A program made the translations under genes and the position numbers. 64,000 nt of DNA from Marinobacter alexandrii (GTDB lineage: Bacteria; Pseudomonadota; Gammaproteobacteria; Pseudomonadales; Oleiphilaceae): assembly GCF_005871205.1 (NCBI RefSeq), contig NZ_SWKM01000012.1, forward strand, positions 310,001 through 374,000. Reading direction: 5' to 3'. The stretch's first letter is position 1, and every line of letters starts with the position of its first letter. Shown here piece by piece: positions 43,739-52,967 of the stretch. The notes below the pieces were generated by a model. That model was not told where the DNA came from, made no database searches, and worked only from the letters and a program-made list of their open reading frames with translations.

Positions 43739-45412
43739 ATGTTCACACGCCACCACAAGGTATGGCCGCACGAACTGCCAAAAACCATGACCCTGCCGAA
43801 GACCAGCCTCTTCACCAACCTGGAGATCTCGGCGCGGCGGTTTCCCGACCATACCGCGATCATCTTCTACGACGCGCCCATCACTTACCGTCGCCTGTTG
43901 ACGGAAGTTGAAGCCATGGCCGGTTACCTCCAGTCCCAAGGCGTGCAGAAGGGTGATCGGGTGCTGTTGTACATGCAGAACTCGCCGCAGTATGTGATTT
44001 CCTACTACGCCATCCTGCGTGCAGACGCCGTGGTCATTCCGGTTAACCCGATGAACCGTTCGGCCGAGCTAGAGCATTACATTGCCGATACCGGTGCCCA
44101 CGTGTGCCTGGCAGGTCAGGAGCTGGAGGGCTTTATTACCCCGCTGCTGGCGGAGACCGATCTGGAGCGCGTAGTGGTGGCCTCCTACAGCACCTACATC
44201 AAGCCGGATACTGATCTTAAGCTGCCTGCAGAAGTGGCAGCCCCGGCCTGGTCCAACGACGTGCCGGGCCTGGTGAGCTGGGAAGCCGCCATGGCCGAGG
44301 CACAGGTGCCGGCCAAGCACACCGCGGGCCCGGATGACCTGGCGGTGATTCCCTACAGTTCCGGTACCACTGGCGCGCCTAAGGGCTGCATGCACACGCA
44401 TCGATCGGTGATGGCCACAGCCGTGCACCGGGTATTCTGGAACCTGAGTACCCAGGACAGCGTGCAGCTGGCGACCCTGCCGTTCTTCCACGTGACCGGC
44501 ATGACCGGTTCCATGAACGGTCCCATCTACTGTGGTGCGACCTCGGTAATCATGACCCGTTGGGACCGCACCACCGCCTCCCGGTTGATTGAACGCTACA
44601 AGGTCACCGGCTGGACTAACATTGTCACCATGGCGGTGGATTTCCTGTCCAACCCGGACATCGGTCAGTACGACCTCTCCAGCCTGAATATGATTGGCGG
44701 TGGCGGTGCCGCCATGCCGGTCGCCGTGGCCGAAAAACTGAAGAAGCTGACTGGCCTGGATTACATTGAAGGCTACGGCCTGTCGGAGACCATGGCAGCG
44801 ACCCATATCAACCCCAATGACAATCCCAAGCCGCAGTGCCTGGGTATCCCGGTGTTTGACGTCGACAGCCGGATCATCGATGTCGATACCCTGGAGGAGA
44901 AGGCACCCGGCGAGACTGGCGAAATTGTCTCGTATGGCCCACAGGTGACGAAGGGTTACTGGAACCGGCCGGCGGAAACCGAGGCGGCCTTTGTGGAAAT
45001 CGACGGCAAGCATTTCTTCCGCACCGGCGATCTGGGCTACTACGATGAGGACGGCTATTTCTTCATGGTCGACCGGGTCAAGCGCATGATCAACGCCTCC
45101 GGGTTCAAGGTCTGGCCGTCCGAGGTTGAGGCACTGATGTACCGCCACCCGGCCATCCATGAGGTGTGCATCATCTCCTCGCCCGACCCCAAGCGCGGCG
45201 AAACTGTGAAGGCCTGCATCGTGCTGACTCCGGAGGCCGAGGGCGTAACGTCGGTCGAGGACATCACCGGCTGGTGCAAGGAACAGATGGCGGCCTACAA
45301 GGTGCCGGCGATCGTTGAGTTTGTGGAGGCGTTGCCCAAGTCGCCCACTGGCAAGTTGATGTGGCGGGCGTTGCAGGAACAAGAGTGGGAAGCCAGGAAT
45401 AAAACCGCATGA
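43739..45412 (+). CDS. Long-chain-type acyl-CoA ligase
   Basis: 557 residues, class I adenylate-forming enzyme. P-loop VIPYSSGTTGAPKGCMHTHRSV, EGYGLSETM, HFFRTGDLGYYDEDGYFFMVDRVKRMINASG, and a terminal lysine in LPKSPTGKLMWRAL. It activates fatty or hydroxy acids with ATP and CoA. GGGAGTACAG precedes the ATG. Its stop overlaps the next gene start as ATGA. It is distinct from the ligase at 36466, so the locus has two ligases, perhaps for different substrates. Confidence 0.9.
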   Translation: MFTRHHKVWPHELPKTMTLPKTSLFTNLEISARRFPDHTAIIFYDAPITYRRLLTEVEAMAGYLQSQGVQKGDRVLLYMQNSPQYVISYYAILRADAVVIPVNPMNRSAELEHYIADTGAHVCLAGQELEGFITPLLAETDLERVVVASYSTYIKPDTDLKLPAEVAAPAWSNDVPGLVSWEAAMAEAQVPAKHTAGPDDLAVIPYSSGTTGAPKGCMHTHRSVMATAVHRVFWNLSTQDSVQLATLPFFHVTGMTGSMNGPIYCGATSVIMTRWDRTTASRLIERYKVTGWTNIVTMAVDFLSNPDIGQYDLSSLNMIGGGGAAMPVAVAEKLKKLTGLDYIEGYGLSETMAATHINPNDNPKPQCLGIPVFDVDSRIIDVDTLEEKAPGETGEIVSYGPQVTKGYWNRPAETEAAFVEIDGKHFFRTGDLGYYDEDGYFFMVDRVKRMINASGFKVWPSEVEALMYRHPAIHEVCIISSPDPKRGETVKACIVLTPEAEGVTSVEDITGWCKEQMAAYKVPAIVEFVEALPKSPTGKLMWRALQEQEWEARNKTA

Positions 45413-46344
45413 CTGATAAACCCAGCATTCTGATAGTCGGCGCCGGTGCCATCGGCAGCTTTTACGGCGCCATACTGAAGCGGGCCGGTTGCTCGGTCAG
45501 CACCGTTCTGCGCTCCGAGTACGAGGCGGTGAAGGAAAACGGTATTCGTATTTCCAGCCCGCTCGGGGATCTCTCCTACCGGCCGGACCAGGTTTACCGG
45601 GGCGGGGACAGTCCCCAATCGCCGCCGGACTACCTGATCCTGTGTGTGAAGGTATTGCCGGGCACCGACCGTGCCGAGCTGGTACGCCCCTGGATGGGGG
45701 CCCAGACCCGGCTGGTGCTGATCGAGAATGGTCTGGATATCGAGCGCGAACTGGCGGAGGCTTACCCCAGAAACCCCCTGATCAGCTGTCTGGCATTCAT
45801 CGCGGCCAGCCGCACCGAGCCTGGGGTGGTTGAACACAAGGCCTACGGCAAACTGGTGATGGGTAGTTACCCCGAGGGTATCAGTGACGATTGCCGAACC
45901 CTGTCGGATCTGTTCATCGATGGTGGCATCAAGGTGGATCTGACCGAGGCGGTGGTGGGTGAGCGCTGGCGCAAATGCCTGTGGAATACCCCGTTCAATC
46001 CGCTGTCGGTGATCGCCAATGGCGCTGACACCCGGACTATTCTCGATACCGAGGGTGGCGAAGCGTTGATCCGTGCCATGATCCGGGAAGTGATGGCGGT
46101 GGCAGAGGCCGAAGGCTATCCCATGGAGGAGTCGCTGATTGAGCAGAACATCGAGGGCACCCGTAAGATGCCGCCTTACAAGAACAGCATGGCGCTGGAT
46201 TACCTGAACGATCGCCCCATCGAGCGGGATGCCGTGTTGGGCAACGTGGTGGCTCTGGCGGAACGCCATGGCATTGCGGTGCCGCACCTAACTACAGTGC
46301 TGGTGACGCTCAGGATGCGCGCCAAACTCGAAGGTCGGGGCTGA
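45409..46344 (+). CDS. Ketopantoate-reductase-family oxidoreductase (PanE/ApbA-like)
   Basis: 311 residues, an NAD(P)H-dependent 2-hydroxyacid-type dehydrogenase. ILIVGAGAIGSFYG is the cofactor motif, VKVLPG and GERWRKCLWNTPFNPLSVI contain the conserved lysine and asparagine regions of the PanE fold. It starts inside the upstream ligase stop (ATGA). In a catabolic operon it more likely oxidises a hydroxyacid intermediate than makes pantoate; PanE itself cannot be excluded. It is the last gene of the plus-strand cluster. Confidence 0.82.
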   Translation: MTDKPSILIVGAGAIGSFYGAILKRAGCSVSTVLRSEYEAVKENGIRISSPLGDLSYRPDQVYRGGDSPQSPPDYLILCVKVLPGTDRAELVRPWMGAQTRLVLIENGLDIERELAEAYPRNPLISCLAFIAASRTEPGVVEHKAYGKLVMGSYPEGISDDCRTLSDLFIDGGIKVDLTEAVVGERWRKCLWNTPFNPLSVIANGADTRTILDTEGGEALIRAMIREVMAVAEAEGYPMEESLIEQNIEGTRKMPPYKNSMALDYLNDRPIERDAVLGNVVALAERHGIAVPHLTTVLVTLRMRAKLEGRG

Positions 46345-46375
46345 AGGGGGGGCTCACTAGGGTAGCCGTTGCCGA

Positions 46376-46786
46376 TCAGTCGGAGCCCTGTCCCGATCCG
46401 TCTTCGCAAGAATCGCTACCGGTTTTGTTGGCCGGCAACGAATCCTTGCCTACGCTGATATCGCCCAAGGGACGGCTGGAGCGGCGCTGCAGCATTTCAG
46501 CAAAATCCAGAAGCAGTTGCCGGTCGTCTTCGATCAGGGAGATGAAGGCGGCATTGAGTGCGACCTGCTCCGAATCGAGCTGCTTTCGTTCGGCAACGGA
46601 AAATATGTCCGTGAGGGAAAGGTCCAGAGATTGGGCAAGCCGATACAGCAGTTCCAGGCTGGGCCTTGCCAGCCCTCGTTCAATTCGGGACAGGTTGCCT
46701 ACGTGAGAGTCACAGCGTTCCGCCAACTCCGCCAGAGTCATGCCCTGCTGTTTTCTCAAACGTCTGATTGCCTGCCCTAAGTTCAT
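46376..46786 (-). CDS. XRE-family transcriptional regulator
   Basis: 136 residues: an N-terminal helix-turn-helix of the lambda Cro/SinR type (MTLAELAERCDSHVGNLSRIERG) and a polar C-terminal region with no recognised ligand domain. It is transcribed toward the end of the catabolic operon. The 5' flank has a 10-bp inverted repeat, a possible autoregulatory operator. It may regulate the adjacent acyl-CoA cluster or the GGDEF-EAL gene; no direct proof. Confidence 0.85.
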   Translation of the reverse strand: MNLGQAIRRLRKQQGMTLAELAERCDSHVGNLSRIERGLARPSLELLYRLAQSLDLSLTDIFSVAERKQLDSEQVALNAAFISLIEDDRQLLLDFAEMLQRRSSRPLGDISVGKDSLPANKTGSDSCEDGSGQGSD

Positions 46787-46814
46787 GTGCTTTCTCTGAT
46801 TTCTAAGGCCATGA

Positions 46815-46874
46815 TTTTACGTTCAAATTCTCCGACAAACAAAGGTGCACAAAGCACATATTTGGAACGTAAAA
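46815..46874. promoter_or_regulatory. Operator-like inverted repeat upstream of the XRE gene
   Basis: TTTTACGTTC (46815-46824) and GAACGTAAAA (46865-46874) form a perfect 10-bp inverted repeat about 29 nt upstream of the XRE start. A smaller dyad, GTGC-ACAAA-GCAC (46845-46857), is nested within. The arrangement fits autoregulation. Confidence 0.4.
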
Positions 46875-46968
46875 ATAGCCTTTCAAGCAATAAATGCGGG
46901 GTGGTAGATCGCGGTCAAGGTTATCTCTAAAGGGTAGTCTGACTTTGTTGCGCTGTAACCTTGTCGCC

Positions 46969-49275
46969 CTAATGGTTCATCAACAGCGCCAGCAAATCGC
47001 TTTCCTTCATCGGCCGGGCAAAATAGAACCCCTGCCCAAGTGGACATCCGAGATCCCGGAGAAGGTGCCACTGGGCTTCGGTTTCGATGCCTTCGGCAAT
47101 GGATTCGATTCCAAGATTGTTGGCCATCTGGGCGATTGTTGTTACCACGCTGACGGCATTCTCATCCTCCGGGACTCCGTTCAGAAACCCTCGGTCGATT
47201 TTCAGTGTTGTGATCGGAAGGGATTTTAGTCGAGCCAGGGAGGAATAGCCGGTGCCAAAATCATCGATGGCAACCTCGATGCCGGCGGCGCGAAACTCTT
47301 CAACAACGCCTTCCATGCGGTCGACGTCGTGCATTAGAGAGCCTTCTGTCAGCTCAACTTTTAACGCAGAGGGTGGTAACCCTAGTGAGTCCATGAGCTT
47401 GACGGTTTTTTCAACCAGGTTGTGTTGCCACAGCTGTGCGATGGCGAGATTGACCGTAATCTGCAGGTCGGTAAAGCCATGGACTCTCACCCGTTTGAGC
47501 GCCCTAAGCGATTCCTCCATCACCCAGTCTCCAATGGTGACGATGAAACCGGACTCCTCGGCAATGGGAATGAACTCTGCCGGTGAGATGTAAGTACCAT
47601 CGGCCTGAGGCCATCGTAGCAGGGCCTCGGCCGCGATAATGCGGCCATCGGTCAAGTCGACAATCGGTTGCAAGGCAATTTCAAACTCCCTGTTCTCGAC
47701 ACTGTGATACAGCCGGTTTTCCAGTGCGAGACGCTGTTGCCGACGCACCGAAAGATCGATGGAGTAAAGCTCAAAGCTGTTTCCGCCTATTTTTTTGGCC
47801 TCGAACATTGCATCTTCGGCTTTCATCAACAGCCCGAACGCGTCCTGGGCGTGGGCTGGGCACATACCAATACCGATACTGCTCTCGATATGGTGCTCCT
47901 TCCCCAGGATTTGAAAGGGTTTCTGAAGTTCATTCAATATCTCGTCGGCAATTGAGCTGGCCTGGCCGAGAGCGTGTTCGTAAGGCGTGGGCGATGGACT
48001 TTGAGGGCCGTCAAGTGGCATGAGAATGACAAATTCATCGCCGCCATGGCGGGTGACCAGATCGAACTCCCGAGCTTTGGATTCAAGTCGATGGCCGACG
48101 TCAATAAGCATCGAATCACCGGCAGCATGGCCCAGTGCGTCATTGATGAGTTTGAATCCATCCAAGTCGATATACAGCAGCGCGGTTGTTGGCGGGTAGG
48201 GGCTTGGCTTCTGTAATCTGAGATCCAGAGCCCTTAGCAGAGCGGTTCTGTTGGACAAACCGGTCAGGCTGTCGCGATAGGCGATCCTGAGCGCTTCACG
48301 CTCACGTCGCCGATGGCTGAACTTTTCGCGCAGTGAGTAGATGCCTCGCAACGCGTTATCAATGAAGCGCTGCAACAGATCAAGCTCACTATCGTCAAAG
48401 AGTTCCGGCTCGGAATTATAAATTGCCAGGCAGGTCGATGGTTGCTCGTCATGTTGGGTGAGCGGAAAAACGATGACCGCTCTTGGCCGCGCTGCTTCCC
48501 GTGTTGGCCTGGTTCCACCGATGTAACTTGGCTCAGGCAACAGGCTCTGACTCAGTATTCCGGTTTCGAAACACTCGGCCATCGCGCTCGACGAAACTGC
48601 GTCTTGATCGACATCAGAAAATACGCGGGGAACCAGGTCGCTGAAATTACCTGAGACCGCGACCGGTTTGATGGTTTTGTCGGTGTCATTAAGGCGTTGG
48701 CCAATCCACGCCAGCGGATACCCGCCTTCACAAGTCAGGCTTTTGCATATATCGGTCAGAATGTCCTGTTCGCTGCAGGCGCGAATAGTGCGGTCATTGC
48801 CCGCGTTGGAAGCTTGTAGTGCTCTGGCTACACCCTTGTGTTCTAGCTCCGCAGGCACGATCTCGAGGTTTCGTGTCTCAGGACGGTTGCGAAAGCGCAA
48901 CAGACTGTGGGCACGAGCTCGAAGTTCAACCTCTGAAATCGGAGTTCGGAGGAGGTCGTCGACAAGATCACCGAGCAACGCCTCAGGCGTCTCTATGTCG
49001 TCTTCGCTGACGATCAGCAGGATCGAAACTTGTTCACTGGGCGGCAGATTTCTCCACCGACGAATTTCGAGTTCGTGTCTCTTCAAGGCGGGAAGATCGA
49101 CAATGGCAAGGTCGATACTGCCCGCTGCCCAAGCCGATACGCCTTGTTCAGTCACATTGAAGTCTTTTCTTTCTGTCAGAAGTCTTCGGGTGCTCGAATC
49201 TTCCGTTATCACCGCCACGTGCAGTGGAGATGATGAGTCTGAAGGCAGGTTATTCGATTGGAATATGCCGGTCAT
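46969..49275 (-). CDS. Degenerate-receiver/GAF/GGDEF-EAL cyclic-di-GMP enzyme
   Basis: 768 residues, cytosolic. Order: receiver-like region (about 18-130, without a clear phosphoacceptor), GAF (about 165-315), GGDEF (about 325-500) with intact GGDEF at 411-415 and an RxxD I-site (REFD) five residues upstream, EAL (about 515-765) with EALLRW, VNLAIAQL, VELTEG, IDDFGTGYSSL, LKIDRGF, AEGIET and GQGFYFARP. All expected EAL catalytic residues appear present, so both synthesis and hydrolysis are possible. The start at ATG 49275 has a weak ribosome site. It precedes the XRE gene on the same strand. Confidence 0.9.
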   Translation of the reverse strand: MTGIFQSNNLPSDSSSPLHVAVITEDSSTRRLLTERKDFNVTEQGVSAWAAGSIDLAIVDLPALKRHELEIRRWRNLPPSEQVSILLIVSEDDIETPEALLGDLVDDLLRTPISEVELRARAHSLLRFRNRPETRNLEIVPAELEHKGVARALQASNAGNDRTIRACSEQDILTDICKSLTCEGGYPLAWIGQRLNDTDKTIKPVAVSGNFSDLVPRVFSDVDQDAVSSSAMAECFETGILSQSLLPEPSYIGGTRPTREAARPRAVIVFPLTQHDEQPSTCLAIYNSEPELFDDSELDLLQRFIDNALRGIYSLREKFSHRRREREALRIAYRDSLTGLSNRTALLRALDLRLQKPSPYPPTTALLYIDLDGFKLINDALGHAAGDSMLIDVGHRLESKAREFDLVTRHGGDEFVILMPLDGPQSPSPTPYEHALGQASSIADEILNELQKPFQILGKEHHIESSIGIGMCPAHAQDAFGLLMKAEDAMFEAKKIGGNSFELYSIDLSVRRQQRLALENRLYHSVENREFEIALQPIVDLTDGRIIAAEALLRWPQADGTYISPAEFIPIAEESGFIVTIGDWVMEESLRALKRVRVHGFTDLQITVNLAIAQLWQHNLVEKTVKLMDSLGLPPSALKVELTEGSLMHDVDRMEGVVEEFRAAGIEVAIDDFGTGYSSLARLKSLPITTLKIDRGFLNGVPEDENAVSVVTTIAQMANNLGIESIAEGIETEAQWHLLRDLGCPLGQGFYFARPMKESDLLALLMNH

Positions 49276-49325
49276 CAGAGGTTTTCTCTTTCAAGGTAAG
49301 CGGGTAGGACGGAGCCCGCTTCTGG

Positions 49326-51275
49326 TTACACTTTAAAACGTCCGGAAACCCGTTTGAGATCGCTCCCAAGTTGGGCCAGGTCGTTAGAAGAAATCGCAAT
49401 CTGGTTGTTAGCTGTCGCATTTTGCTCAGTTACTTCGCGAATACTGACAATGTTTTCGCTAATGTCCTCGGCAACCGATGTCTGTTCCTCCACTGCGGTT
49501 GCAATCTGCTGGTTCATTGACTGAATGGTTGCTGCTGAATCGGCAATGCTGGAGAGCGCTTCCCCGGCTGTGCGAGAGGTGTGTACTGACGACTCCGCAC
49601 TTTCGCTGTTGCCGTGCATGCTTTCGACAGCCTCGTAAGCACCTTGCTGAAGATTCTTTACCAGAGTTTCAATTTCCCCAGTGGAATCGTGGGTGCGCCG
49701 TGCCAGCGCACGAACTTCATCGGCAACTACCGCAAATCCACGCCCCTGTTCGCCGGCCCGAGCTGCTTCAATCGCTGCGTTCAATGCCAGCAGGTTGGTC
49801 TGCTCGGCAATGTCGCGAATGACGTCCAGAATGGATCCAATGTCTGCACTGTCATCTCTGAGCCTGGAAATTTGTCCCGCCGTGCCATTAATGTCCTGGG
49901 ACAAGGTTTCGACCTTGCTCATCGCTGTGGATACCACCCTGTACCCCTCTTTAGCGCGGGCGTCAGAGTCGGAGGCAGAGTGGGCAGCAGCTTCTGCATT
50001 TTGAGCAACTTCCTGAATGGTCGCCGTCATTTCATTCATCGCCGTGGCGACTTGGTCAGTTTGGTCCCGCTGCTGTGTTGCACCCGCTCTGGTCTGCTCG
50101 GTAACCGCCGACAACTCCTCGGCAGAACTGGCGATCTGTGAAATACCGTCGGATACTTCTTTTACCATGTGCCGGAGATTTTCCGTCATTACCTGCATGG
50201 CCATCATGAGACGTCCGAGGTCATCCTTCCTATTGGTGCTGATGTCCTGGGACAGATCGCCATCAGCAATTTTGCTGGCATGGGCAACAAGCTGTTCTAG
50301 CGGGCGCACAATCGATCGAGTGATCAACAATGCCGAGCCGGTACCCACGACCACGGCCACGACAGTGGCGCCTATCAGAATAAGCAGGGCGCTGTCCCTG
50401 GTTTTGGTCATGAGCGAGCGTTCACTGGCCAGCGCCGCTTCAGCCTGTTCCCGCGCGTTCCGCGCCAGTTCAGTCACATGAGCCTCATCCTGTGTCATGC
50501 TTTCGACACTTCTGGTGAGCGCAAAGAGCGTGGTCTCGTAGGAGCCAAGGGCGGCCTCAAGTTTGGCGATTCGGCTCTGCGCCGACGACGTGACAGCGTA
50601 GTCAGCCAGTTCTGCCGTGCCTTCCTTTATGGCAGACAGGCGCTCGGTCAAAGCGGCTGAATCTTGTGGGCTTTCTGACAGCACGTAGTTTTTCTCGATG
50701 CGGCGGGCATCCAGCATTTCGCGCGCCAGCTCGCCGGAGCGCCGGACCATCAGCTGGGTTTCCCGGGCCTCCAGTTCCTGACCAGCCCTGAGTTGTTGCT
50801 GTGAACGGCTCTGGAAAAACTGCTCAAGTTGCACAAAACCATCCACAGCTTCACGGGCGCGTACTTCCATCGAATCAAGAGCCGCTTCGCTGTCAGCCTT
50901 TTGCGCAACCATTCTCTGAAAAGCGTCACGATACTCCGCGAGGTCCTTCTGAATGCTTGCCATGGCTGTTTTCTGTTCGGGACTTTCCAGGCGGGCCTGG
51001 GCGGCCTTGGCAATGGCACTAGCCTCATCAATGGCCTGATTAGTGCCATCGACATAACGTGGCTGGCCGCGAAGGAAAAAGTTCTTTTCGTTGAAGCGTG
51101 CTTCATCAATACGATTGTTGATTTTAGAAACGGTACGGACCTTGTCGTTTCGATCAAACAAATCTTGAAAAGCTGAATAAGAGGATAAAGCCGTGCCGGC
51201 GATCAGTAATATTATGAAACCAAAGGCCAATAAAAGCTTAAATTTTACAGAAGTATTCGATAAAAAATTTTGCAT
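49326..51275 (-). CDS. HBM-type methyl-accepting chemotaxis protein
   Basis: About 649 residues. A first helix (about 13-34) and second (about 286-308) enclose a helical-bimodular (HBM) ligand-binding domain (about 40-280), seen in receptors for TCA intermediates and similar acids. HAMP follows, then the signalling domain with [20 protein letters not shown] and [21 protein letters not shown] 51275 is chosen on homology; GTG 51296 is possible. The stop is 50 nt upstream of the GGDEF-EAL gene, so the two may be co-expressed. Confidence 0.9.
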   Translation of the reverse strand: MQNFLSNTSVKFKLLLAFGFIILLIAGTALSSYSAFQDLFDRNDKVRTVSKINNRIDEARFNEKNFFLRGQPRYVDGTNQAIDEASAIAKAAQARLESPEQKTAMASIQKDLAEYRDAFQRMVAQKADSEAALDSMEVRAREAVDGFVQLEQFFQSRSQQQLRAGQELEARETQLMVRRSGELAREMLDARRIEKNYVLSESPQDSAALTERLSAIKEGTAELADYAVTSSAQSRIAKLEAALGSYETTLFALTRSVESMTQDEAHVTELARNAREQAEAALASERSLMTKTRDSALLILIGATVVAVVVGTGSALLITRSIVRPLEQLVAHASKIADGDLSQDISTNRKDDLGRLMMAMQVMTENLRHMVKEVSDGISQIASSAEELSAVTEQTRAGATQQRDQTDQVATAMNEMTATIQEVAQNAEAAAHSASDSDARAKEGYRVVSTAMSKVETLSQDINGTAGQISRLRDDSADIGSILDVIRDIAEQTNLLALNAAIEAARAGEQGRGFAVVADEVRALARRTHDSTGEIETLVKNLQQGAYEAVESMHGNSESAESSVHTSRTAGEALSSIADSAATIQSMNQQIATAVEEQTSVAEDISENIVSIREVTEQNATANNQIAISSNDLAQLGSDLKRVSGRFKV

Positions 51276-51576
51276 CAGAGCAATCAGTACCTGCACTGGC
51301 AGTAGGGGCTCCTTGCTTTACATGCCGGCTTAAAGGGGGTGAATAATATTTCCATTATTACTGCCCGATAATGTTGAAGTTGATGACTCTATATATATTG
51401 GGAAAGGTTGTCTAATTATTGCTTTTATTTAACTTGATTTATTTATATAAAGAAAAAAATAAAAGCCAATATGCATAAAGTGCATATAATTCCGTTATTA
51501 CATATATGTTTATTGTTTTTTTGGCGGGCCGGGTGGAGCAATAAGAGGTTAAAGGCGTTCTTCAGCGTGAGGTGAG
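51276..51576. other. AT-rich intergenic region upstream of the chemoreceptor
   Basis: About 300 nt without a gene and with noticeably higher AT content than the surroundings. It contains an AT-rich inverted repeat, GCTTTTATTT (51421-51430) with AAATAAAAGC (51457-51466), and TGCATAAAGTGCATAT (51472-51487), which resembles the nested dyad upstream of the XRE gene. The chemoreceptor promoter probably lies here. Confidence 0.45.
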
Positions 51577-51600
51577 GGTCATCCGCCTGTACGGATGACC
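51577..51600. terminator. Hairpin after the MaoC-like gene
   Basis: A perfect 9-bp stem GGTCATCCG/CGGATGACC with a 6-nt loop lies 11 nt past the stop of the minus-strand operon. No strong U-tract follows, so termination efficiency is uncertain. Confidence 0.5.
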
Positions 51601-51611
51601 TGTCCCCGGGT

Positions 51612-52067
51612 TCAGGTTACATACATCACAAGATTTTCGGCCACACAGGCCGGCTTCTCCTCGCCCTTGATCTCCACCGTGGTGTGGTAGCTGGCCAGAT
51701 ACCTATGGTCATCTACCCGGGTCACATCAATCAATTCCATCCGCGTGCGGATGTCCGAGCCGGATTTCACTGCTGACGGGAAACGCAGCTTGTTCAAGCC
51801 GTAGTTGATGCTGGCGCTGATGCCGCTGACCTGCAGCACCTGGGTATTCAATTTGGGAATCAGCGACACGGTCAGAAAGCCGTGGGCCACCGGACTGCCC
51901 CAAGGGCTTTCCAGACGGGCACGCTCCACATCCACATGAATCCACTGGTGATCGCCGGTGGCATCGGCGAAGGCCTGGATCATGTCCTGGGATACGGTGT
52001 GCCAGGGGCTATGGCCGATGACCTTACCCTTGTAGTCGTTCAGTTCCTCGAGTGTTGGGGTCAGCAC
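51612..52067 (-). CDS. MaoC-family dehydratase (R-specific enoyl-CoA hydratase-like)
   Basis: 151 residues. A hotdog fold with the hydratase motif FADATGDHQWIHVD and GSPVAHGFLTVSL, typical of MaoC/(R)-hydratases that hydrate enoyl-CoA. GTG 52067 is chosen because AAGGAG lies exactly 6 nt upstream. The longer upstream frame is not homologous and overlaps the neighbouring gene. It is the last gene of the acyl-CoA dehydrogenase operon. The substrate is unknown but is likely the product of the adjacent dehydrogenases. Confidence 0.85.
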   Translation of the reverse strand: MLTPTLEELNDYKGKVIGHSPWHTVSQDMIQAFADATGDHQWIHVDVERARLESPWGSPVAHGFLTVSLIPKLNTQVLQVSGISASINYGLNKLRFPSAVKSGSDIRTRMELIDVTRVDDHRYLASYHTTVEIKGEEKPACVAENLVMYVT

Positions 52068-52093
52068 GGGTTGCTCCTTGTGGGTTTCATCGT

Positions 52094-52855
52094 TTACACC
52101 GCGTAGCCGGGGTTCTTGCTGTCCAGCAGGCGCAACAGGGCCGGCCAGGTCAGCTTGGCCGCGGCGCCCAGGTTCTGTGATTGCTCGGCGGTGGTCTGTA
52201 CTGCCTGCTCCGACGGCATCCAGGTGGGCCCGCAGCTCTGGGCTTTGACCTGGATCTCGCAGGCTTTCATCAGGAAGTACAGGTAGGTGAAGGTTTCCGG
52301 CACGGTCTGACCGGCGGTCAGCACCCCATGGTTGCGCAGCAACATCATCGACTTGTTGCCCAGGTCGCTGATCAGGCGTTCGCGTTCGTCCAGGTTCAGG
52401 GCCACGCCTTCGTAGTCGTGATAGCTGAGGTGGTCCAGGCACAGCATGGCGGTCTGACTCAGGGGCAGCAGGCCGTCCCGGTGTGCGGACACCGCGACAC
52501 CGTCGGCGGCGTGCAGGTGCATGACTGCGCCGGCATCGTCGCGCCCCATGTGCACGGCACTGTGAATGGTGAACCCGGCGGGATTAACCCGGCCCAGCCC
52601 ACCTGCGGCCACCACCTGGCCGTCCTGATCCACTTTCACCAGCGACGAGGCGGTAATTTCATGGAACAGCAGGCCGTAGGGATTGATCAGGAAGTGATGC
52701 TCCGGGCCGGGCACGCGGGCGGACAGATGGGTAAAAACCAGATCGTCCCAGCCAAACAGCGCTACTAAACGATAGGCGGCGGCCAGCTCGGTACGAACCT
52801 GCCATTCGGCCTTGTGCAGGGCTTTGTTTTCCGGATGTTCGGTGCTTGTTGTCAT
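52094..52855 (-). CDS. Class II aldolase/adducin-fold protein
   Basis: 253 residues. The fold is indicated by AYRLVALFGWDDLVFTHLSAR, the FLINPYGLLF segment, AVMHLHAADGVAV with two histidine ligands, and MLLRNHGVLTAGQ. Members split sugar phosphates or aldol intermediates with zinc; several lack known substrates. In an acyl-CoA operon a retro-aldol step or decarboxylation is plausible, as seen in some steroid side-chain pathways; this is inference. GAGGTG is 6 nt before ATG. The 26-nt gap to the MaoC gene supports one operon. Confidence 0.82.
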   Translation of the reverse strand: MTTSTEHPENKALHKAEWQVRTELAAAYRLVALFGWDDLVFTHLSARVPGPEHHFLINPYGLLFHEITASSLVKVDQDGQVVAAGGLGRVNPAGFTIHSAVHMGRDDAGAVMHLHAADGVAVSAHRDGLLPLSQTAMLCLDHLSYHDYEGVALNLDERERLISDLGNKSMMLLRNHGVLTAGQTVPETFTYLYFLMKACEIQVKAQSCGPTWMPSEQAVQTTAEQSQNLGAAAKLTWPALLRLLDSKNPGYAV

Positions 52856-52883
52856 TGGTTCACCTCAATGGATCGGAACAACT

Positions 52884-52913
52884 AAAAAAGGGGGTGACCT
52901 TGCGGACACCCCC
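52884..52913 (-). terminator. Terminator between the dehydrogenase genes and the aldolase-like gene
   Basis: On the minus strand a 7-bp stem GGGGGTG/CACCCCC with a 10-nt loop is followed by TTTTTTAG. It lies after the stop of the 52968 gene and may lower expression of the downstream aldolase/MaoC genes or separate the units. Confidence 0.7.
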
Positions 52914-52967
52914 TGAACAGGACCTCAGACTCGAAGGGGGAGGTCCCGGACTCGCTACGGCACGGTG

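Noticed and set aside
44069..45382. 437-codon minus-strand frame opposite the acyl-CoA ligase
   Set aside because: The sense strand has all ligase motifs; the antisense frame has none and no promoter or ribosome site.
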